Source of the DNA: Hypholoma sublateritium FD-334 SS-4
Taxonomy: Eukaryota > Basidiomycota > Agaricomycetes > Agaricales > Strophariaceae
NCBI GenBank assembly: GCA_000827495.1
Contig: KN817785.1
Coordinates: 1 to 15,380, forward strand
Length of the DNA: 15,380 nt
Reading direction: 5' to 3'
Shown piece after piece: positions 10,101 to 15,380 of the stretch (position 1 is the first letter of the stretch; the number at the start of each line of letters is the position of its first letter). A program made the position numbers and the translations under genes. Under the pieces are notes generated by a model, which did not search any database, was not told where the DNA came from, and saw only the letters and a program-made list of their open reading frames with translations.

Positions 10101-10732
10101 GCATGCCGTCAACGTCAACAGCGTCATTTACAGCGGTTTCTATTTCACAAAAAATTATATGTGTGGCTGAAGTTAACCTATGCACTACGTACTGCGCTTC
10201 CGTGTGGCCGTTTTTGCCTTTTTTGCCTGAGGCGGCCTCGCATCTTCGTCCTCAGACTCCGATTCATCAGCAGGAACTATAACTGGGTGAATGAGCAATA
10301 ATAATCCATAGTCAACAAATTTTACATACAGCGGTGACTGCGTTTAGTAGGGGGTGGTGTTATCTCCTCGTCCTCTTCATCCTCTTCGACGGTTGTACGT
10401 TGATTTGGTGACTTGCTGCTTTCACCATCGTGTGATGTTGAAGGCTCAGGTGTCGGCAGGCCTAAAATGGGCGTAGGTCCAATAGCAGCCGAGGAAGGTG
10501 GCGGCAAGGCTGCAGGTGGTAAGGGCGCGGAATGTGTGACATGAGTGGACTGGGCTAGGATCGAGTTGGTTGCCTTTGCAGCGGCGTGGGCCGCGATTCC
10601 CACACGGTGAGAAGACAGCACGGGAACCGCGCTATTATTACCATCTGTCAATCTCGCTGGAGGATTGATTTTTCTTGGTGGTCGATTTGTTGCGATGGTC
10701 TCTCCAGGAATATTGGGCGAAGCAGAAGCCAT
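7142..10732 (-). CDS. hAT-family transposase with BED zinc finger, 15 exons, about 942 aa
   Basis: The enzyme cuts and pastes the element in the nucleus. Exons (minus order): 10732-10330, 10282-10193, 10139-9941, 9884-9800, 9747-9529, 9474-9319, 9268-9050, 8990-8875, 8820-8655, 8586-8443, 8382-8254, 8197-7984, 7934-7846, 7798-7556, 7498-7142. All 14 introns are 47-68 nt and keep phase, giving 942 codons plus stop. Domains: Pro/Ser-rich acidic N-terminus with basic patches (TKRSHR, KKAKTATRKRK); BED finger built across introns (CISC 227-230, then RRHMQSRH with H253 and H258); RNase H core with TCDAWSASNADSYF (Asp397), ITCDNATNND (Asp464) and RCLAHIINLA (Cys497, His500); insertion domain with RWSSTY (Trp584); AMLLHPGKKLKYF; C-terminal dimerisation region WWG...YPVWASLARDYL and SSERAFSSAG (Glu851). 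The DDE triad is complete. The start is the first ATG, 10732. An in-frame GTG at 10756 is not used. Confidence 0.95.
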
Positions 10733-12059
10733 CGGGGAGGTAATTGAATGAGGCACTAGAGGATCTGTGTTGAGATGGATTGCAAAAAAAATAAGGTTCG
10801 CAGACGGACTCCAAAAGTCCGCGGAGAATGAAAGGCCATGATTTCACCTTCGACAACTTATAGTTATTTTCATGGGACTTGTGCTCAAAAATTACTTCCA
10901 TTGATATAATAGTAAAACGGAAACCACACTGTACATAAGTAGCCCATATACTACAATAATTATCGGCCCCGCTCGTGTATCTTAGAAGAAAGAGTGTCAA
11001 TAAAGGCAGGAGACAGGGGAAGGTATAGACCCCCAAAGAACTCAATGCTCACCTGTCTGTGCACCCATCCAATACCACCCCGCGCCCACCATCCACCTCC
11101 CTCGTGCTCTTGAGCACTGCCGTATGCTGCATTGTTGATGACATTGTGCACCGCTCAGGGTCCTGGGTACATCCACGACCGTGTCGATGTCGCTCGAGGC
11201 CGCCGCGTTGCATCCACCATGCCCTTATTAAGCACGCCACGTTGAACCTACGACGAGAAGTGCGGGTCAGAAGGTGCTCTGCCAGCGTGATGAAGAATCA
11301 CCTATGGGGTGTGCACGCAGTGGAGGACGGCATACGACGGCGCTTGCAAAAGCATTTAGGGCTCGTGCACGCGCTGTTCGACTCAATGTGAAGTTACACA
11401 CTACGGTATGGAAAGAAAAGGGATCAACAAGCGCACGTGGGGATAGAGGAAAAGGAACGCACCAAGACAGATCAATACCAAGGGGATATATGAGATGCGG
11501 TCACTGTGCATGATCATGCAGAAGGGTGTGGACCTGCGGATGTCAGAGTGCCACCTGAGCTGGATGAATTGCTCGCTTGATACATACCTGTGCTCCTACG
11601 CTCTATCAAGCGCACCCGTTGAATTAATCTCCATAAGCTCCCCACGTACCACCTTATCCGACGAGCATTTGCGTGGCATATGATTTGCATGGTGTATGCT
11701 CAGCTTCTTGCGCTTCGCCGCAGGGCAGCGCGAAGCTCGAGCAATCCCTGCCACCCCGGAGTTCCTAGTGCGGCTGCGCCTTGTGTGCCGTCATGTACAC
11801 CTATCCGAGGTGCGTAACTTCAGTGTACTCATCGCGGGAGAGACAGGTGGGCAGGGGGCTAGAAAGGTGGTGGACGATGTTACGAACATCGTCGAAGCAT
11901 CGTGGATGGGTGCGTAAACAGAGTCACGTGACAAAACGGCACTTTCCGAACCGCGCGGCGTATCAAGCTATTACTGAGCAATTACTGAGTATTGTCGAAA
12001 TGCATACAAGTTGTGCAGATACAAGTAGATGTAAATAATATTCTTTGGCTGTATACTTG
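10733..12059. other. Long upstream region of the transposase inside the hAT element
   Basis: About 1.3 kb separates the transposase ATG from the right subterminal repeats. The first 200 bp upstream of the ATG (minus strand) include a T-run and AT-rich sequence fit for a promoter. Plus-strand frames at 11495-11683 and 11696-11917 (the latter containing TPEFLVRLRLVCRHVHLSEV and NFSVLIAGETGGQGARKVV) have a protein-like composition, but no family is recognised and no splice path links them to a start and stop. They may be captured host sequence, an old nested insertion or chance. CACGTG occurs at 11924-11929 and also at 7016-7021 near the other end. Confidence 0.4.
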
Positions 12060-12208
12060 CTCTGAATATGCCTCGAAAGCCGCGGCTCAGGCCGCGGCTC
12101 ATGGCTTACAAAAACTCGAGCTTGGGCCGCAGGCCGTCTCAAGCCGTATGCCAAGGCCCGGCTTGGCCCGGCCTGAGAGGGCCGGCTTCGGCCGGCTTGC
12201 GGCCTTGA
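12060..12208. repeat. Right subterminal repeat block of hAT element
   Basis: GCCGCGGCTCA is repeated at 12079-12089 and 12091-12101, matching GCCGCGGCTC in the left block. GCCGGC TTCG GCCGGC at 12181-12196 is a perfect hairpin with a four-base loop, about 35 bp inside the right end. Further GGCCCGGC and GGGCCG motifs fill 12125-12180. The block is GC-rich against an AT-rich sequence at 12035-12070. Confidence 0.8.
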
Positions 12209-12230
12209 AGCCGAGCCGTGGCAAACACTA
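12209..12230 (-). repeat. Right terminal inverted repeat of hAT element
   Basis: It is the exact reverse complement of 6870-6891 over 22 bases, ending CAAACACTA. It is followed by one G at 12231 before the CCCCCGAC duplication. Confidence 0.95.
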
Positions 12231-12231
12231 G

Positions 12232-12239
12232 CCCCCGAC
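12232..12239. repeat. Right target-site duplication of the hAT element
   Basis: CCCCCGAC is identical to 6862-6869. The two copies define the insertion site in the interrupted reading frame. Confidence 0.85.
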
Positions 12240-12875
12240 CGTGACAGTGGTGTCCTCAACACGCCTCGATGTCAGCAACGACGCACCCGACAAGCTCTTC
12301 GCGACTTGAATGAAAGCATCCTGAATGATACTTCGCCACGGCGCCGCTTACCCCGTCAAAGACCTGAGACACCAACACCACAGCCCAGGCATGTTGAAAG
12401 AACACGGGCGAACACGCGCGCTAATCGCCGGGAGGGCCACCATGTCGACCTCTCCAGTTCTCCCCGTTGTCGGGGTGGCGTACACCGGAATAACGAGAAT
12501 TTGATTGCTGGTAACACGCCTGCGGTATGTGCCACTTTTTATTATTACATCGTATCTATTATAACTTCATCCCAGGCAACGCAGAAAGATACTCCTGCTA
12601 CCCCCTTGCCAGGCCACCGTCGATCTCTGCGGCGGCTTGCTCCAGCGCCTACTTTATCAACTTGGTCTCATCCTCAACGACAGTTATCTCCTCTGTTACC
12701 TCTGCCTACCCCACCATCTCCTTCTCGGGTGTCTCCTCATCAACGGCGGTTTGCTCCTATATTGCCCCGGCCTACCACCTCTACCATGCAAAACCAACAG
12801 TCATCATCTCCGAGTCCAACTATAGCTCCTCAAACTCAGTCCAATTCTAGAAATCGAGGAGGACACATAGGATAG
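12240..12875 (+). pseudogene. 3' part of the gene split by the hAT element; Pro/Arg/Ser-rich protein of unknown family
   Basis: Reading on from the stub at 6855-6869, the frame resumes CGT GAC AGT GGT at 12240 and stays open to TAG at 12873-12875. A likely 51-nt phase-0 intron lies at 12525-12575 (GTATGT...CCCAG). It is itself stop-free, so splicing is probable but not forced. The spliced product would be about 199 residues with the stub. It starts with a charged region (RQALRDLNESILND) and basic Arg-rich segments, then a long Pro/Ser/Thr/Gln-rich tail (LSPLLPLPTPPSPS; QNQQSSSPSPTIAP) that is probably disordered. No catalytic domain is visible. It might be the N-terminal exon of a larger protein, but I found no continuation. 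It now lacks its own start codon. Confidence 0.6.
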
Positions 12876-12912
12876 TTACCCTATATAGTATATAATGAGT
12901 CATCAGTGATCT

Positions 12913-13020
12913 ACAATGTCCCATCATTAATGGTGACAGTTGCCATCAATGGCAACCAACATATGTCACATCAGTAATGGGGGCAGTGGGAACTTACAAT
13001 GTCACGTACATAACGGGCCA
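12913..13020. repeat. Three imperfect copies of an ATGTC-CATCA-TAATGG motif
   Basis: ACAATGTCCCATCATTAATGG at 12913, ACATATGTCACATCAGTAATGG at 12959 and ACAATGTCACGTACATAACGG at 12996 are spaced 46 and 37 bp apart. The first two are each followed by a G-rich GGTGACAGT or GGGGCAGT. Between them lies a palindrome, GTTGCCAT CA ATGGCAAC, 12939-12956. Confidence 0.7.
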
Positions 13021-13040
13021 TTTGTTTTCCAAATGGCCCG
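13014..13040. repeat. Perfect 11-bp inverted repeat with 5-nt loop
   Basis: CGGGCCATTTG (13014-13024) and CAAATGGCCCG (13030-13040) are exact reverse complements around TTTTC. It sits about 500 bp upstream of the TET/JBP start, at the end of the repeat block. It could be a small hairpin or the mark of a transposon end, and neither can be decided here. Confidence 0.85.
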
Positions 13041-13534
13041 AGTCGGTCACCGAGCACTGTTCGCAAGTCACATTCGCACATCCGAGCACATCTTGGGTGG
13101 TCCTTTCGGTAAATGACGGATTTCCTCGGAGCTCTCTGTCCGACAATTGAGCACTAAATACAGACTTCTGCTGTCAACTGCGCGGCATACTTAGCCTTCC
13201 GGGAGTATGGCATATGGTATTCTCGGAGTACCTTGGGAAATGCCAAGTAAAATATTATGCAGATGGATTGGACGTGAGACAAAATAGTTTTGGTACAACG
13301 GGTGCNAAGTGTTTNGCATGTGTGTATATTAGTACATTGCATGTCATATGCTCGGTNTCGCTCGGTTTCTTTCGGTGGCCCATGCATCTCGGCTTTTATC
13401 GGGTAGCCGACTGCTCTTCACCAAGCGACTAGGAGTTCCTCGGTCATTTCCTGGGATTGCCNGCGGGTGTAAATCACATGACTGGTTTGTTCTCTAAATG
13501 GAAATAATGGAGTACTCCTCTCTTCCCTGCTGCC

Positions 13535-14784
13535 ATGCCTAACACAGTCCCCAATGCGCTGGCTCTCACAGAATCCGTTGCTCTCTATATGACCTCTCAT
13601 TTTCTTCAAACAATTAAGGGGACAGCCAATGAGATTGCAATACCTTTAGAATGGAGCAGTTGCATACACTATGAATGTCACCAGGCCTTGCATATTTTAA
13701 AGCTGGCATATGATAATCAGAGTGAGTGATATATATTGAAATGATTGTAGTGGGTACTTATAAGCACTTAAGAATGCACAACATGGTCTGTTAAAGATTA
13801 TAANGTTGCATTGACAAAGAATCCGACGGGCCGAAATATCCGAATAGAGGCCGAATTAGAAGACATATTCCCACCAATAGACAATTTGGTTCGGTACAGT
13901 TCGGACCCATGTACCGTCGTCGACATTGACGGTAATATACTGTTATGGTATCTTCCGAGGGNAATAACAGCGAATCGATCGGTCAGTNTTTAGTTTGCAG
14001 TACTTTGACCTANTCTTAAAAAATGACNTTTCAGGAAGAGATGTTTGTATCAATGAAGAAGCTTGAAAGATCATTTTCGGTCAGAAAGGCGTCGCCGAGC
14101 TGGAGGGATCGCCCGAACTATTTCCGAGGTGGCCCGGGATGGTACAAACCAGGGACATTAAGTTTGTCGCCAGCCTGGTTTCAGCAGGCACATTCAGTAA
14201 GAATTGACAAATATAGTTGTGTCAATGTCTGAAAGAATATAACTTAGAAGACTAATCCCCTCGAAGTATCCAAGAAGCTCAGATACAAATGCAGTCAGGA
14301 CTGGCTTCAACAGCAAGCTGAAGCAACCGCATTGATTGGGGGAATACTAAGCATCATCCATCCAGAACAGTATGAAATGGGCGTGGAAGCAATACGTCAC
14401 CTCCGAAGCAACCCGACGGCCATTCGGCACGCCGAAGCATTCCCNCAGATACTCGAGGGGTGGAATGCATCGTTCAATGTCATCACAGTCATGAGTAACC
14501 GCTTGACCCCATTTCACCGTGACAACGGAGCAGCTTCGCCATGGTATGATGTGTTGGTGGCTCTTGGGCAGTACAGCAATGGCAGGATTGAACTCCCCGG
14601 TATTGGGCAAAGGTTCAAATATGACCCTGGCACAGTGGTCGGATTAACTGGGAGGATATTGAGGCACGGCGTGAATTGCCCCGGCAACAGATTGTGCGTG
14701 GCATATCACAACAAAACGACGGTGATAGACAGCCTGGGCATTCCAAGAGCTTCATGGATGAATACATCCCATTACACTACTTGA
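13535..14784 (+). CDS. TET/JBP-family 2-oxoglutarate/Fe(II)-dependent dioxygenase, 4 exons
   Basis: Exons 13535-13721, 13773-13981, 14035-14196 and 14248-14784 join in frame to 364 codons plus stop, with introns of 51-53 nt. Family members oxidise methylated bases in nucleic acid using Fe(II) and 2-oxoglutarate. Fungal landmarks occur in order: PCTVVDIDGNILLWYLP (108-124), SWRDRPNYFRGG (154-165), SLSPAWFQQAH (175-185), IIHPEQYEMG (222-231), then the catalytic core FHRDNGAASPWYDVLVALG (HxD = His276, Asp278), RIELPGIGQRFKYDPGTVVG, ILRHGV (distal Fe ligand His326) and NRLCVAYHNK (Arg334, 2-oxoglutarate binding). The C-terminus is ASWMNTSHYTT. All ligand residues are present. N calls fall in residue 126 and in the Pro at 252 (harmless), plus introns. 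Exon 1 is less certain because it rests on splice phase and a pyrimidine-rich leader. Upstream exons cannot be excluded. The stop is 19 bp from that of the convergent gene at 14804. Confidence 0.92.
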
Positions 14785-14803
14785 ATACAAATGTATCTCG
14801 TCC

Positions 14804-15380
14804 CTAGTCACTATTGTCGTCTCCATCGTTGTCATCCGAATCATCCACAGCCTCGCCGAACTCCTCCGACCCATTATCTTCAGATGCATCGTATTCCGAA
14901 GCGTTATCGTCGGATCCCGAGCTATCTTCAGACTGCGATTCTGCCAAAACCAACTCATCTTCGTTGCTGGACTCGGGTGTGAAGTCTTCCGGAACGGTCG
15001 TACCAGAGGAAGCATCGGAGGAGGAAGGGTCCAGTTGAGGGGCGGGTGGGTTTCCTGGCGTGTGTTCCCGATNTGCTTGCGGTGANGATGTGGGTGAAGG
15101 GGACGACGGTGTTGCGGCAGCCGCTTCATCATGGAGAGGGTCGTCATACGGGTGTGGAGGATGTTCCCTTTTGAACCAATTAGGCAGCTTCTCACCGTCC
15201 TGGAATGGAACGCCAGTCGCCGAGTCGTGTCCGAGGCTTGCGAGGATGTCATACTGTCCCAATCNAGCCACCGAGCGGTCGGTCGCTTCGATCCCGACTC
15301 GGAGTGACTCTTGTAGGCGGCGATCAAGGTGGAGGAGTTCGCGATGGGCGTTGGAAATTGCGGCACGCATGATATGATAG
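14804..15380 (-). CDS. 3' end of a gene with acidic Ser/Asp/Glu tail; possibly a KDZ-transposase C-terminus
   Basis: An open minus-strand frame enters from the window edge and runs about 191 codons to TAG at 14804-14806. The first 80 visible residues look helical and conserved in style (RAAISNAHRELLHLDRRLQE, LGQYDILASLGHDSATGVPF, LPNWFKREHPPHPYDDPL). A Pro/Ser-rich linker follows, then about 60 residues dominated by Ser, Asp and Glu (SEDSSGSDDNASEYD; DDSDDNDGDDNSD). The start lies outside the window, with an internal ATG at 15370. N calls fall at 15073, 15086 and 15265. I do not recognise the domain with certainty. Because fungal TET/JBP genes often neighbour KDZ-class transposases, and because of the tail-to-tail spacing of 19 bp, a transposase C-terminus is a reasonable guess only. 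A parallel minus frame (14752-15366) is its shadow. Confidence 0.65.
   Translation of the reverse strand, partial: YHIMRAAISNAHRELLHLDRRLQESLRVGIEATDRSVAXLGQYDILASLGHDSATGVPFQDGEKLPNWFKREHPPHPYDDPLHDEAAAATPSSPSPTXSPQAXREHTPGNPPAPQLDPSSSDASSGTTVPEDFTPESSNEDELVLAESQSEDSSGSDDNASEYDASEDNGSEEFGEAVDDSDDNDGDDNSD

Larger units (their letters stand above)
6870..12231 (-). mobile_element. Apparently complete hAT-superfamily DNA transposon, about 5.36 kb
   Basis: The element is bounded by inverted repeats beginning TAGTGTTTGCCACGGCTCGG (6870 on plus, 12230 on minus, 22 bp identical) and flanked by the 8-bp direct repeat CCCCCGAC. The TAGTG terminus fits the hAT end consensus (YARNG). Inside is one minus-strand transposase gene, 7142-10732, with every expected catalytic motif and no frame break. 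GC-rich subterminal blocks lie at both ends, and an unexplained stretch of about 1.3 kb lies upstream of the transposase. Intact coding capacity, identical inverted repeats and a perfect target duplication point to a recent insertion. It has no N calls, unlike its distant flanks. Its orientation is given by the transposase. Confidence 0.95.
12876..13534. other. Intergenic region before the TET/JBP gene
   Basis: After a TATA-rich stretch (CTATATAGTATATAATG, 12880-12896) come the imperfect repeats and hairpins listed separately (12913-13040). From 13041 to 13534 short frames exist on both strands, interrupted by N calls at 13306, 13315, 13357 and 13462, with nothing recognisable. The last 40 bases are pyrimidine-rich (CTCCTCTCTTCCCTGCTGCC) right before the ATG at 13535, typical of a fungal 5' leader. 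Confidence 0.45.

Noticed and set aside
10733..10756. GTG at 10756 as transposase start
   Set aside because: It is an in-frame extension without an ATG. The first ATG in the frame is at 10732, and eukaryotic starts are normally ATG.
10638..11045. Minus frame with a hydrophobic N-terminus upstream of the transposase, considered as a separate membrane protein
   Set aside because: It overlaps transposase exon 1 in another frame and its hydrophobic run is short and interrupted. No start context or partner was found.
12240..12305. The idea that the right-flank frame begins at a TTG at 12306
   Set aside because: The frame is open further upstream to the target duplication and joins the ATG stub left of the element, which explains the start better.
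12527..12850. Plus-strand frame of 107 codons rich in Ser and Tyr
   Set aside because: It is a shadow of the Pro/Ser-rich frame that continues across the hAT insertion. It starts inside the predicted intron and has no independent support.
14752..15366. Minus-strand open frame of 204 codons overlapping the edge gene
   Set aside because: It overlaps the TET/JBP stop, has a Thr/Pro/Met-rich composition created by the Asp/Ser codon repeats of the other frame, and shows no domain. It is a shadow frame.

Overview
The window reads as nuclear DNA of a filamentous basidiomycete, most likely an agaricomycete. Three spliced genes can be assembled by eye, with many short introns (mostly 47-68 nt, GT..AG). 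They include a TET/JBP-type dioxygenase of the kind expanded in mushroom-forming fungi, a fungal BED-finger hAT transposase, and a divergent heterotrimeric G-protein alpha-like protein. Single N calls are scattered through both flanks (about 2088-3408 and 13306-15265), and there are none between 3409 and 13305.

Left part (1-6854). Short chimeric direct repeats (124-296) are followed by a possible eroded gene fragment (404-747) and about 2.1 kb without a recognisable gene. A seven-exon G-alpha-like gene (2892-4291, +) follows. It keeps the family's overall architecture but has lost the GTP-binding motifs. Positions 4292-6208 hold nothing I can identify beyond weak open frames. At 6209-6304 there are three 32-bp repeats, each carrying an inverted CCAAT box.

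Middle (6862-12239). An apparently complete hAT DNA transposon of about 5.36 kb has 22-bp terminal inverted repeats, an 8-bp direct repeat at its flanks and GC-rich subterminal repeats. It carries one 15-exon transposase gene on the minus strand whose exons join in frame into about 942 codons. The element sits inside another reading frame: ATG plus four codons lie just left of it, and the same frame resumes just right of it. Removing the element and one target copy gives one open frame of about 199 codons, so the transposon appears to have split a gene immediately after its start.

Right part (12876-15380). Imperfect repeats and two small palindromes precede a four-exon gene (13535-14784, +) for a TET/JBP-family 2-oxoglutarate/Fe(II) dioxygenase with its HxD...H...R residues present. 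Its stop codon lies 19 bp from the stop codon of a convergent minus-strand gene that runs off the window edge and ends in a long acidic Ser/Asp/Glu tail. In fungi TET/JBP genes commonly travel with KDZ-class transposons, so this pair may be the edge of such a unit. That assignment of the neighbour is inference. Overall the window looks like transposon-rich accessory DNA with one apparently young hAT insertion.
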